Assembly: GCF_003594935.2 (NCBI RefSeq)
Contig: NZ_CP043342.1
Location: 3,472,001-3,536,000, forward strand
Length of the DNA: 64,000 bases
Direction: 5' to 3'
From: Enterobacter huaxiensis
Lineage (GTDB): Bacteria > Pseudomonadota > Gammaproteobacteria > Enterobacterales > Enterobacteriaceae
Part shown: one piece after another, positions 38,001-45,615 of the stretch
Numbering within the stretch: the first letter of the stretch is position 1
Layout: each line of letters starts with the position of its first letter
Program-made: the position numbers and the translations under genes
Notes under the pieces: generated by a model
Told to the model about the DNA's origin: nothing
Database searches by the model: none
Seen by the model: only the letters and a program-made list of their open reading frames with translations

Positions 38001-38890
38001 GCGTTGATGTTCACCGCCAGCGGCAGGACGTTGAGCACCGGCCCGGTCGCGGTCAGCGCGGCGGAGCCCATGCGGCGCATGAAGATAAACCCGGCGGCGT
38101 AGTCCAGCCGTCCGGTCAGGCGGCCCAGCCACAGCGCCACCAGCGCAAGCGCCAGATCGGTGCGCTGCACCTGCCCTGCCGCCTGTGCAAGCTGGCTAAA
38201 GGCGCGGCCGTCGGTAGCAATTTTCAGGCGCAGGATATCGGTTGTCGCCGCGCGGCCCGGTAAAGGAGCAGCAGAAAGCGACACCGGAGAAGGAAGCTGC
38301 CTGCGCTGCTCTGCCCAGAAGGCACCGTCGCGCGCGTATGCCTCGCTGTCGCGATAGCGCTGATACTCGTCCACCACCTCGGCAAACGGCGTAAACGGGG
38401 ATGCGGGCGTCGGGTCACCCTTTTTCCAGGCGGCATAAATCGCGGCGATCTGGCGGGTAATGGCCGGGAAGCTAAAGCCATCCACCACCAGATGGTGATA
38501 GCGCTGATACCAGTACCAGTGGCTTTCGCCCACCCGAATCAGCTGGTGAAACGCCAGCGGCTGCCCGCTCTCGACGCGCAGGTTTTGATTGAGATCGGCC
38601 TCCATCAGCGCCACGGCGTCGTCGTGAGAGGTAACGCGAACGATGGATGGCTCCGGCAGAATGACGGTGTCATCCACCCACTGCCACACCTCGCCGTTAT
38701 CCTCGGCAAAACGCGTGCGCAGGGTATCGGCCTGCATCATGCCAGCGGCAATCGCCTTTGCCAGCAGCGGCGCATCGATGTCGCCTTTCAGTTCGGTGTA
38801 GTGCGCCACGCTCCAGGCGTTTGGCAGCGTGGAAAGCTGCTCCGCCATCCAGATACCCGGCTGGGCGGCGACAAGCGGAAGACGGTTCAT
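35033..38890 (-). CDS. entF: EntF, enterobactin synthase nonribosomal peptide synthetase
   Basis: 1285 residues (E. coli 1293) in four domains. Condensation: YHHLVVDGFSF (about 130). Adenylation for L-serine: IIFTSGSTGRPKGVMVGH (about 600), YRTGDVARW and the lysine in LPLSANGKLDRKAL (about 955). Carrier: DFFALGGHSLLAMRLA (phosphopantetheine Ser about 1000). Thioesterase: FGYSLGGTLAQG (catalytic Ser about 1130) and a final His in DCAHVDII. It joins 2,3-DHB to serine and cyclises three units into enterobactin. Its start overlaps the MbtH-like gene by four bases. Confidence 0.98.
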   Translation of the reverse strand: MNRLPLVAAQPGIWMAEQLSTLPNAWSVAHYTELKGDIDAPLLAKAIAAGMMQADTLRTRFAEDNGEVWQWVDDTVILPEPSIVRVTSHDDAVALMEADLNQNLRVESGQPLAFHQLIRVGESHWYWYQRYHHLVVDGFSFPAITRQIAAIYAAWKKGDPTPASPFTPFAEVVDEYQRYRDSEAYARDGAFWAEQRRQLPSPVSLSAAPLPGRAATTDILRLKIATDGRAFSQLAQAAGQVQRTDLALALVALWLGRLTGRLDYAAGFIFMRRMGSAALTATGPVLNVLPLAVNINAQESLPELALRLANQLKKMRRHQRYDAEQIVRDSGRAAGDEALFGPVLNVKVFDYQLDIDGVEAITHTLATGPVNDLELALFPDEQGGLSIEILANKQRYDEVELKRHAARLNAMLQQFAANPDLRCGEVETVSEQEYAQLSRINDTGLALPSTTLADLVAEQASKTPDAPALADAHVELSYRQMREQVVALANLLRDRGVKPGDSVAVALPRSVFLTLALHGIVEAGAAWLPLDTGYPDDRLRMMLEDAKPSLLITTDEQLPRFSDLPMSSFSYNTLLPAAGAEPLRLATPEQTAYIIFTSGSTGRPKGVMVGHTAIVNRLKWMQDRYPLNATDVVAQKTPCSFDVSVWEFWWPFIAGAKLVMAEPDAHRDPQAMQSFFAQYGVTTTHFVPSMLAAFVASLTPENVACCKTLKQVFCSGEALPTELCREWEQLTHAPLHNLYGPTEAAVDVSWYPAFGPELAAVEGSSVPIGFPVWNTGLRILDAMMRPVPFGVAGDLYLTGIQLAQGYLGRPDLTASRFIADPFAPGERMYRTGDVARWLDNGAVEYLGRSDDQLKIRGQRIELGEIDRAMLSLPDVAQAVAHACVFNQAAATGGDARQLVGYVVSESGLPLDRDALLESLKAQLPPHMVPVVLLQISALPLSANGKLDRKALPLPELTSKASGRAPETETEAAVAQAFSDLLGCEVNDIEADFFALGGHSLLAMRLAAQLSRTFSRKVTPGQIMVASTVSKLSALLDSQMSDEQAQRLGYETLLPLRESSGPTLFCFHPASGFAWQFSVLVRYLSPRWSIVGIQSPRPDGPMQQRADLDGVIEHHLNTLRKQQPQGPYYLFGYSLGGTLAQGIAARLREQGEEVAFLGLLDTWPPETQNWAEKEANGLDPEVLAEIERERQAFIAAQQGQGSSELFNAIEGNYADAVRLLTTAHSARFDGKATLFVAERTRTMDPQVAWAPWVGELEVYSQDCAHVDIISPQAFEKIGPVLKEILG

Positions 38891-39099
38891 GCGTGCTCCT
38901 CCGCAAAATGAGAAGGTTCAAGCGTTTTCCAGCGTTCGGCCAGCCACTGCTGGCACGCCTCCTGGGACTGCGGCTCGCAGACAACGCGCCAGCCTGCGGG
39001 CAGCTCGCACTGCTGCGGCCACAGGCTGTACTGCCCCTGGTCGTTTTGCAAAATGGCGAACTGTCCCTGCGGATTATCGAAAGGATTGCTGAATTCCAT
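38887..39099 (-). CDS. ybdZ: YbdZ, MbtH-like chaperone of EntF
   Basis: 70 residues with the MbtH signature: NPFDNPQGQFAILQNDQGQY, then SLWPQ and PAGWRVV with three conserved tryptophans in the family order. MbtH proteins bind NRPS adenylation domains and raise their solubility and activity. It sits between fes and entF with a four-base overlap to entF, as in E. coli. Confidence 0.95.
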   Translation of the reverse strand: MEFSNPFDNPQGQFAILQNDQGQYSLWPQQCELPAGWRVVCEPQSQEACQQWLAERWKTLEPSHFAEEHA

Positions 39100-39112
39100 A
39101 CAAACTCCGTTA

Positions 39113-40312
39113 TTAAATAAGCGGCTGCCAGAGGGTCATTAGCCCCTGCGTCAGCCCACCGCGCCAGCAAAGCGCATCGTGCCCGCCGTCAACCTGACGC
39201 CAGATAACCGGTTGCTGTGTGTGTTGTAGTTCGGCGTAAAGCGCCTGATTTGCGCGGAAAATGAGCGGCTCGTTGCGCCCGGCCTCAAGGACGATGCGCA
39301 GCCCGCGTGCGGTTTTTTCACCCGCTTTAAGTTGTTCGATAAGCAGCCCGTCCCGCTGCGCGCCGCGGTGCGGCCACCAGTAGGAACCGGACTGGCTGAG
39401 CACGCAGCCAAAACGCTGCGGCCAGTTGAGCCCTGCGTAAAGAGAGGAAAGCCCGCCGAAGCTCTGCCCCGCCACAACGGTACGCTCGGCGCGGTCGCTG
39501 AACGGTGCGAGGGTTTTCACCCGCGGGAGAAGTTCTTCCTGCACCGCCAGCCAGAACTCGGGGTTGCAGGGCAGCTCGCGGCTGCGGTGCTCGGTATCGA
39601 TCGCGTCGATTAACACGTAGACCGCAGGCGGCAGCTTGCCTTCATCCGTGAGCGACGTCAGCGCAGGCCAGACGGGCATGCTTTCGGCCCAGAACTGCCC
39701 GTCGAGCAGGACCGCCAGCGGGCGCTCGGGGTTCTCGTCACCGGTGGTAAAAATCCAGACGCGGCGGCGGTTGCCCAGCCGCGCGCTGTTCCACTCAATG
39801 CTGACGGGCTTTTTGTAGGGCGCATCGGGATGGTTCCAGCCCGGCTGCACCGGGGCCTCAGGCATTTCCAGCGCCGAGACGGCGTGGCCGCGCCCGCCGC
39901 GCCAGCTTTGCGGGTTCAGCGGGTCGGACACCGCGTGCGGCAGCAGCTTGCGCCAGCCTTCGCGCAGCGCCATGCGGTCCGGCAGCTCGCCTTCAAACAC
40001 CGCGCTGGAAAAGTCGTCTTCATGACTGGAGGGAATAAAGCAGTAGCTGCCGCGCCATTCCGGGCTGAAATCGCCCTGCCACTGCCAGACGTCGGTATCC
40101 GGGATGCGTTCGAGAGACTGCGGGCGGGCATTCTGATGGTGATCGGTCACGCCGGTGATATAGAGCCAGACGCGCTTCACCGCGGACGTTTTCTGGGTTC
40201 CTGCCGGGTCACGCCACCAGAAGGTGACGCGATAGCTCTCCTTCTGACGTTCCCATTCCGGCCCGTTTTTCGATTGCCACCACCCTTCACTTCCGGTTGT
40301 TAACGCCGTCAC
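39113..40312 (-). CDS. fes: Fes, enterobactin esterase
   Basis: 399 residues from a GTG start giving VTALTTGSEGWWQSKNGPEW, which matches E. coli Fes (400). An ATG further upstream in frame would lie across the Fur site, so GTG is preferred. The alpha/beta hydrolase nucleophile is in VVAGQSFGGLSSLYAGL (about 280) and the catalytic His in VDGGHDALCWRGG (about 375). It hydrolyses ferric enterobactin in the cytoplasm to free iron. It is first in fes-ybdZ-entF, divergent from fepA. Confidence 0.96.
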   Translation of the reverse strand: MTALTTGSEGWWQSKNGPEWERQKESYRVTFWWRDPAGTQKTSAVKRVWLYITGVTDHHQNARPQSLERIPDTDVWQWQGDFSPEWRGSYCFIPSSHEDDFSSAVFEGELPDRMALREGWRKLLPHAVSDPLNPQSWRGGRGHAVSALEMPEAPVQPGWNHPDAPYKKPVSIEWNSARLGNRRRVWIFTTGDENPERPLAVLLDGQFWAESMPVWPALTSLTDEGKLPPAVYVLIDAIDTEHRSRELPCNPEFWLAVQEELLPRVKTLAPFSDRAERTVVAGQSFGGLSSLYAGLNWPQRFGCVLSQSGSYWWPHRGAQRDGLLIEQLKAGEKTARGLRIVLEAGRNEPLIFRANQALYAELQHTQQPVIWRQVDGGHDALCWRGGLTQGLMTLWQPLI

Positions 40313-40360
40313 CCTTATAACCCCATGTTTAGCTGACTTTTTTGCTTCAGAGCAAATTTT

Positions 40361-40398
40361 ATTGATAATATTATTGATAACTATTTGCATTTGCAATA
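40361..40398. promoter_or_regulatory. Fur region, divergent fes / fepA promoters
   Basis: ATTGATAATATTATTGATAA followed by CTATTTGCATTTGC contains overlapping GATAAT-like hexamers as in the E. coli fepA-fes operator. It lies 49 bases before fes and 60 before fepA. Confidence 0.82.
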
Positions 40399-40457
40399 GC
40401 GTAATGCCCGCGCTGTGGGAAGCGCGTTCATAAATAATCATAAAAGCGGGACGTACA

Positions 40458-42707
40458 ATGAATAAGAAGATTCACTCTCTGGCATTGCTGGTCAATTTAG
40501 GGATTTATGGGGTCGCGCTGCCCGCTATGGCAGACGACAGCACCGCCACCGCGCAGCACGAAGACACGATGGTGATCACCGCCGCAGAGCAAAACCTGCA
40601 GGCGCCAGGCGTATCGACCATCACGGCCGATGAAATCCGTAAAAACCCTCCCGCGCGGGATGTGGCGGAAATCATCCGCACCATGCCGGGCGTTAACCTG
40701 ACCGGTAACTCCACCAGCGGCCAGCGCGGCAACAACCGCCAGATCGACATTCGCGGCATGGGCCCGGAGAATACCCTGATCCTGATCGACGGCAAGCCGG
40801 TCACCAGCCGCAACTCCATCCGCCTGGGCTGGCGCGGCGAGCGTGATACCCGCGGCGATACCGGCTGGGTACCGCCAGAGATGATCGAACGCATCGAAGT
40901 GATCCGCGGCCCGGCTGCGGCTCGCTACGGCAACGGCGCGGCAGGCGGCGTGGTCAATATCATCACTAAAAAATTCGACAACCAGTGGCACGGTTCCTGG
41001 AACACCTATCTGAACGCGCCGGAACATAAGGATGAAGGTTCCACCAAGCGAACCAACTTCAGCCTGAGCGGCCCGCTGGGCGGCGACTTCAGCTTCCGCA
41101 TGTTCGGCAACCTGGATAAAACTCAGGCCGACGCGTGGGACATTAACCAGGGCCATCAGTCCGATCGCACCGGCGCGTATGCCGACACGCTGCCGGCGGG
41201 CCGTGAAGGCGTAGAGAACAAAGACATCAACGGCGTGGTGCGCTGGGACTTCGCGCCTATGCAGTCCCTCGAATTTGAAGCGGGCTACAGCCGCCAGAAC
41301 AACCTCTACGCGGGCGATACCCAGAACACCAACAACGACAACAGCTCCAACGGCCTGGTGAAGAAAAACTACGGTAAAGAGACAAACCGTATCTATCGTC
41401 AGAACTTCGCGGTGACCTGGAACGGCGGCTGGGATAACGGCATCACCACCAGCAACTGGGCGCAGTACGAACATACCCGCAACTCGCGTCTGGGCGAAGG
41501 GCTGGCGGGCGGTCTGGAAGGGTTATTCAACAGCAATAAATTCACCGACACCGATCTTGCTGACGTGATGCTGCACAGTGAAATCAACCTGCCGATCGAT
41601 TTCCTCGTCAACCAGAACCTGACCCTGGGCACCGAGTGGAACCAGCAGCGCATGAAGGATTCCACCTCCAACACCCAGGCCCAGCAGGGCGGCACCATCC
41701 CGGGCATGAGCGACGACCGTAGCCCGTACTCCTCGGCGGAGATTTTCTCCCTCTTCGCCGAGAACAACATGGAGCTGACCGACAGCACCATGCTGACCCC
41801 GGCGCTGCGCTTCGACTACCACACCATTGTGGGCAACAACTGGAGCCCGTCCCTGAACCTGTCGCAGGGCCTGGGGGATGACTTCACGCTGAAAATGGGT
41901 ATCGCGCGCGCTTACAAAGCCCCGAGCCTGTACCAGACCAACCCGAACTACCTGCTGTACAGCAAAGGCCAGGGCTGCTACGCCAGCTCTGACGGCGTGG
42001 GCTGCTACATGATGGGTAACGACGACCTGAAGGCCGAAACCAGCATCAACAAAGAGATTGGCCTTGAGTGGAAGCACGACGGCTGGCTGGCGGGCGTGAC
42101 CTGGTTCCGTAACGACTATCGCGACAAGATTGAAGCGGGCTACGCGCCGATTGGCCAGACGTCCACCAGTAAAGTCACCACCGACATTTACCAGTGGGAA
42201 AACGTGCCTAAGGCCGTAGTTGAAGGTCTGGAAGGCTCCCTGAACGTGCCGGTAAGCGACACGATCAACTGGACCAACAACATCACCTACATGCTGCAGA
42301 GCAAGAACAAAGAGACCGGCGACCGTCTGTCGATCATTCCTGAGTACACGCTGAACTCAACCCTGAGCTGGCAGGTCCATCAGGACGTATCGCTTCAGTC
42401 GACCTTCACCTGGTACGGCAAGCAGCAGCCGAAGAAATACAACTACAAAGGTCAGCCTGTTACCGGGTCTGAGAAAGACGAAGTTAGCCCGTACAGCATC
42501 GTTGGCCTGAGCGCGACCTGGGACGTGACCAAAAACGTCAGCCTGACCGGCGGGATTGATAACGTCTTCGATAAACGTCAGTGGCGCGCGGGTAATGCCC
42601 AGACCACGGGTAATACCACGACGGGGGCGTATATGTACGGCGCAGGTGCCTATACGTATAACGAGCCGGGCCGTACCTGGTATATGAGCGTGAATACGCA
42701 TTTCTAG
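40458..42707 (+). CDS. fepA: FepA, TonB-dependent ferric-enterobactin receptor
   Basis: 749-residue outer-membrane receptor (E. coli 746). Signal peptide ends at PAMA (residue 25); the TonB box DTMVITA is at about 36-42. The plug domain runs to about residue 175 (MERIEVIRGPAAARYGNGA style segment at about 140) and the 22-strand barrel ends in W-Y-M-S-V-N-T-H-F with the terminal Phe needed for assembly. The pair of cysteines QGCYASSDGVGCYM matches the loop 7 disulfide. It imports ferric enterobactin. Confidence 0.98.
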   Translation: MNKKIHSLALLVNLGIYGVALPAMADDSTATAQHEDTMVITAAEQNLQAPGVSTITADEIRKNPPARDVAEIIRTMPGVNLTGNSTSGQRGNNRQIDIRGMGPENTLILIDGKPVTSRNSIRLGWRGERDTRGDTGWVPPEMIERIEVIRGPAAARYGNGAAGGVVNIITKKFDNQWHGSWNTYLNAPEHKDEGSTKRTNFSLSGPLGGDFSFRMFGNLDKTQADAWDINQGHQSDRTGAYADTLPAGREGVENKDINGVVRWDFAPMQSLEFEAGYSRQNNLYAGDTQNTNNDNSSNGLVKKNYGKETNRIYRQNFAVTWNGGWDNGITTSNWAQYEHTRNSRLGEGLAGGLEGLFNSNKFTDTDLADVMLHSEINLPIDFLVNQNLTLGTEWNQQRMKDSTSNTQAQQGGTIPGMSDDRSPYSSAEIFSLFAENNMELTDSTMLTPALRFDYHTIVGNNWSPSLNLSQGLGDDFTLKMGIARAYKAPSLYQTNPNYLLYSKGQGCYASSDGVGCYMMGNDDLKAETSINKEIGLEWKHDGWLAGVTWFRNDYRDKIEAGYAPIGQTSTSKVTTDIYQWENVPKAVVEGLEGSLNVPVSDTINWTNNITYMLQSKNKETGDRLSIIPEYTLNSTLSWQVHQDVSLQSTFTWYGKQQPKKYNYKGQPVTGSEKDEVSPYSIVGLSATWDVTKNVSLTGGIDNVFDKRQWRAGNAQTTGNTTTGAYMYGAGAYTYNEPGRTWYMSVNTHF

Positions 42708-42715
42708 GTAAAAGC

Positions 42716-42741
42716 AAAACGGCAACCCTGTTGCCGTTTTT
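42716..42741 (+). terminator. Intrinsic terminator after fepA
   Basis: Stem AAAACGGCAAC / GTTGCCGTTTT, loop CCT, T run. It starts nine bases after the fepA stop, so transcription from the fepA promoter should not reach entD. Confidence 0.9.
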
Positions 42742-42750
42742 AATTTCTCC

Positions 42751-42785
42751 ACCCTCTCCCCGCGGGAGAGGGCCGGGGTGAGAGC
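42751..42785. repeat. C-rich palindromic repeat, copy 7
   Basis: CCCTCTCCC-CGC-GGGAGAGGG then CCGGGGTGAGAGCC, with one change in the tail. It follows the fepA terminator. Confidence 0.75.
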
Positions 42786-42823
42786 CTCAGACCGCATATT
42801 CCCCCTTCATCTGAAAGTTTACA

Positions 42824-42885
42824 TTCGCCCCTTTCAAATAAAAGTCTACATTTATAAATCTGGCATAATTCGTTGTGTTTACATT
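42824..42885. repeat. Three TTTACATT-type direct repeats in an AT-rich gap
   Basis: AAAGTTTACATT (42824), AAAGTCTACATT (42841) and GTGTTTACATT (42875) recur with start distances of 17 and 34 bases. They lie in the 506-base AT-rich stretch 42786-43291 between the repeat after fepA and the YadA-like gene. The rest of that stretch has no convincing gene; a minus-strand open frame at 42951-43214 lacks coding character. The repeats could bind a regulator of the adhesin gene or be a trace of insertion. Confidence 0.35.
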
Positions 42886-43291
42886 GCCACTAACGGTTAT
42901 TTCCCACAAGCACTTAACAAACACCCAATTTATTTCTCCTGATATTCAATTTAATTATTTAAAACAGAAAAACATAAATTAATACAATAAAAAACCTGTT
43001 GTCTCGCCATAAGAAACGCCTGTAATCTCTGCCACGCCCGCCCGTCCTGGCGGTAAGCACCTATAAACACTGCATTCAGGAAAGAGCCACGGCATAAAAG
43101 CCGAGGCGCACGTACGCACGCTGTAAAAGCATCCGCACGTTTATACGAATAGTTTTTAATTACAAGCATCAGAATTGTAACGCTGGGCAGTAATGAAAAC
43201 CCTGGGCAGTTCATAAATCAAAGGGAATAAACTAAGGATTTCCATTGTGAATTCCTGGTCCGCTCTATATTTAATTTAATGCGAGTTTACA

Positions 43292-44773
43292 ATGAAAAAA
43301 TCTATTATTGCTGTTCTGCTTTCTGCTGTTATTACGCCTGCGGCTTTTGCTGATTCATTTTCACTGACATTAGACCAAAACGGTAACGTCGCCCAGGGTG
43401 TGCAAAATCCTGCTCAGGGAATATTTGACGTCAACCCAACCGCTGGCAAAGTTACCTTGTTCGGTACAGAAAATACGGTGGCTAACCTTGATCAGATTCA
43501 GAACAACCTTAGTCTCATTCAAGACCATCAGAGCCAAATTACAGCGAACAACATTGCAATAGGCAATGAAACTACCCGCGCAGAAGTGGCAGAGCAGGGA
43601 TTAGCGCGCAGTAAAGTCGATATCACCGACTACAACATCGACCAGCAGCAGCAAGCCGACCTCAATACTAAGACCGATAAAGAGCTGGATGACCATGCCT
43701 ACCAGCTGAGACTGCTGGATAGCCGCTCTCAGGGCCTGCAGGCTGCCATCGTTTCACACGGCGACCGCATGAACGCGATTCAGTCTGACGTTGACAGCAA
43801 CGCCGCAAATATTACCGTGAACACCAACGCAATCAACAATGAGTCCGATCGTGCCAAAGCTGCGGAAACCGATCTCGACCGCAATAAAGTGAACATTGCT
43901 GATTACAATATCGACCAGTCGAAACAGGATACGGTGAACAAGGCTGCCACTAAAGAACTGGCCGAACATGATGACAACCTGCGCCTACTGAACAGTAAAG
44001 CTACCGGTCTGCAGGATTCCATCGTTTCACACGGCGACCGCATGAACGCGATTCAGTCTGACGTTGACAACGATACTGCGAAGATTAACAAAGAAACCAC
44101 TGACCGCAGCGCGGCTGACCAGCGTCAGCAACAGCAAATCACCAACAATACTAATGCAACACGTACCAACGCTGGCGCCATTACCGCGAATCAAAAAACT
44201 ATCGCCAACAACAAAACCTCCATCGATCGCCTTTCAGGGCAAAACGGCACAACCTATAAACTGGCTGCGGCGACTGCCCGCCTGAGCATTCATGAAGAGC
44301 AACAAATCGTCACCCTGGCTCAGGATACGAAGGTCGCCCAGGCCACAGGTGAATACGCTCAGTCTCGCGCTCAAATCGCCATGCAAAACGCCGAGAAAAA
44401 CCGTGCCGCTCTGGTCGCCTCCAACAAGAAGATCGCCGCGAACAGCGTCGCACTTGCCGATCATGAACAGCGCATTGAGACGCTTGAGCAGAGCAACAGC
44501 AGTAATTTTGGCAAACTGAAAAGTGAGGTGGACGAGAACCGCAAACGCGCTTCCGCAGGCATCGCGGGCGTTGCGGCGATGGCGAACATCCCGCAGGTGA
44601 CCAACACGCAGAACTTCTCCGTGGGCGCCGGTGTGGGCAATACCGATGGTGAAAACGCGCTGGCGGTGGGCTTCTCTGCACGCGCAACGGAAAACGTGGT
44701 GGTGAAAGCCTCCGTGTCTGACGATTCTCAGCATAACTTTGTTGTCGGCGGCGGCATCGCATACGGCTGGTAA
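43292..44773 (+). CDS. YadA-like trimeric autotransporter (surface protein)
   Basis: 493 residues. Signal peptide MKKSIIAVLLSAVITPAAFA (cleavage after Ala 20). Residues 65-400 are Asn/Asp/Gln-rich heptad-like sequence, a predicted trimeric coiled-coil stalk with a 91-residue repeat (IVSHGDRMNAIQSDVD at about 153 and 244). The C-terminal 70 residues (AGVAAMANIPQV to IAYGW) form the four-strand YadA anchor with a terminal aromatic residue. A classical YadA head of short repeats is not evident. Such proteins bind host or cell surfaces as trimers. It is inserted between fepA and entD; I know no such gene there in E. coli. Confidence 0.88.
   Translation: MKKSIIAVLLSAVITPAAFADSFSLTLDQNGNVAQGVQNPAQGIFDVNPTAGKVTLFGTENTVANLDQIQNNLSLIQDHQSQITANNIAIGNETTRAEVAEQGLARSKVDITDYNIDQQQQADLNTKTDKELDDHAYQLRLLDSRSQGLQAAIVSHGDRMNAIQSDVDSNAANITVNTNAINNESDRAKAAETDLDRNKVNIADYNIDQSKQDTVNKAATKELAEHDDNLRLLNSKATGLQDSIVSHGDRMNAIQSDVDNDTAKINKETTDRSAADQRQQQQITNNTNATRTNAGAITANQKTIANNKTSIDRLSGQNGTTYKLAAATARLSIHEEQQIVTLAQDTKVAQATGEYAQSRAQIAMQNAEKNRAALVASNKKIAANSVALADHEQRIETLEQSNSSNFGKLKSEVDENRKRASAGIAGVAAMANIPQVTNTQNFSVGAGVGNTDGENALAVGFSARATENVVVKASVSDDSQHNFVVGGGIAYGW
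43746..44069 (+). repeat. Intragenic direct repeat, 273-bp period
   Basis: A 51-base stretch is identical at 43746-43796 and 44019-44069, exactly 273 bases (91 codons) apart. Sequence around both copies is similar but diverged (DYNIDQ...AIVSHGDRMNAIQSDVD). Recent duplication or gene conversion inside the stalk would explain it and gives a route for length variation. Confidence 0.85.
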
Positions 44774-44781
44774 CGCAACTC

Positions 44782-44811
44782 GCCGGGTAGCATTTGCTTA
44801 CCCGGCACTTT
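44782..44811 (+). terminator. Intrinsic terminator after the YadA-like gene (REP-like stem)
   Basis: GCCGGGTA / TACCCGGC stem around GCATTTGCT, then ACTTTTATC. The stem resembles a REP unit and is followed by a short T run. Confidence 0.7.
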
Positions 44812-44856
44812 TATCTGCGGTAAAGTAAGCGTTTTAGCGAGCAAGCGAGAACAATA

Positions 44857-45504
44857 ATGCAGGTGACACATTCCACGTTTTTTCTTGCAGGGCTTACCGT
44901 CCATCATGTCACCTTCGATCCCTCAACCTTCACCGATGCCGATCTTCTCTGGCTCCCCCACCACGCTGAGCTTTCAAACGCCGGGCGTAAACGCAAAGCG
45001 GAGCATCTTGCCGGACGCATCGCCGCCGCGCATGCCTTACCTGACCACGCCGTTCCTGGCATCGGCCCCAGCGGCGAACCGCTCTGGCCGGAAGGTATTT
45101 CAGGCAGCATCACCCACTGCGGCACGCAGGCCATGGCGGTTGTCGTCCGTCATCCAGATGCGCTGGTGGGTATTGATTGCGAAGCCATTCTTCCAGATCC
45201 TGAAGCCCGCGACATCAAGGACGGTATCGTTGATGCGCAGGAAGCGATATGCCTGACGCGCTCGGGCTACTCTTTTGCGCTGGCATTGACGCTCGCTTTT
45301 AGCGCCAAAGAGAGTTTGTTTAAAGCCCTCTTCCCGCAGGTGAAGATTTTTATGGGCTTTGAGTGTGCGAGAGTCACAGAGGTAACGGAAAAAACCATCA
45401 CACTGGCGCTTTCGCGCCCGGCTGGAGAATATCCTGAGGGTAAACGCTTCACCCTCGTCTGGCAGAATAATGATGGGAACGTGTGGACGCTGCTAAAAGC
45501 CTGA
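44857..45504 (+). CDS. entD: EntD, phosphopantetheinyl transferase
   Basis: 215-residue Sfp-type enzyme that attaches the phosphopantetheine arm to EntB and EntF. The family motifs are PSGEPLWPEGISGSITHC (about residues 69-86), VGIDCEAIL (about 105) and FSAKESLFKAL (about 146-156) with the metal-binding Asp and Glu. In E. coli it follows fepA; here a terminator and the YadA-like gene lie between. The 83 bases upstream show no Fur box. Confidence 0.95.
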   Translation: MQVTHSTFFLAGLTVHHVTFDPSTFTDADLLWLPHHAELSNAGRKRKAEHLAGRIAAAHALPDHAVPGIGPSGEPLWPEGISGSITHCGTQAMAVVVRHPDALVGIDCEAILPDPEARDIKDGIVDAQEAICLTRSGYSFALALTLAFSAKESLFKALFPQVKIFMGFECARVTEVTEKTITLALSRPAGEYPEGKRFTLVWQNNDGNVWTLLKA

Positions 45505-45576
45505 TGGCGCTGCGCTTATCAGGCCTACGGTAAAGCGGTTTTGTAGGCCGGGTAAGCGCAGCGCCACCCGGCAAGA
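45502..45576. repeat. REP pair (BIME) between entD and betT
   Basis: GCCTGATGGCGCTGCGCTTATCAGGC-type unit, then TTTTGTAGGCC and GGTAAGCGCAGCGCCACCCGGC in the opposite orientation. It occupies the convergent junction and may terminate both genes. Confidence 0.8.
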
Positions 45577-45615
45577 AAGACAGCTGAACTGTTAATAACC
45601 GACGTTTGTCATCAA

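Noticed and set aside
35033-38890. Possible break or domain loss in entF because it is eight residues shorter than recalled for E. coli
   Set aside because: All four domains and their motifs are present in one frame; the difference is ordinary length variation.
42951-43214. An 87-codon minus-strand open frame in the AT-rich gap before the adhesin gene
   Set aside because: No ribosome binding site, no recognisable motif and unusual composition; it more likely reflects non-coding DNA.
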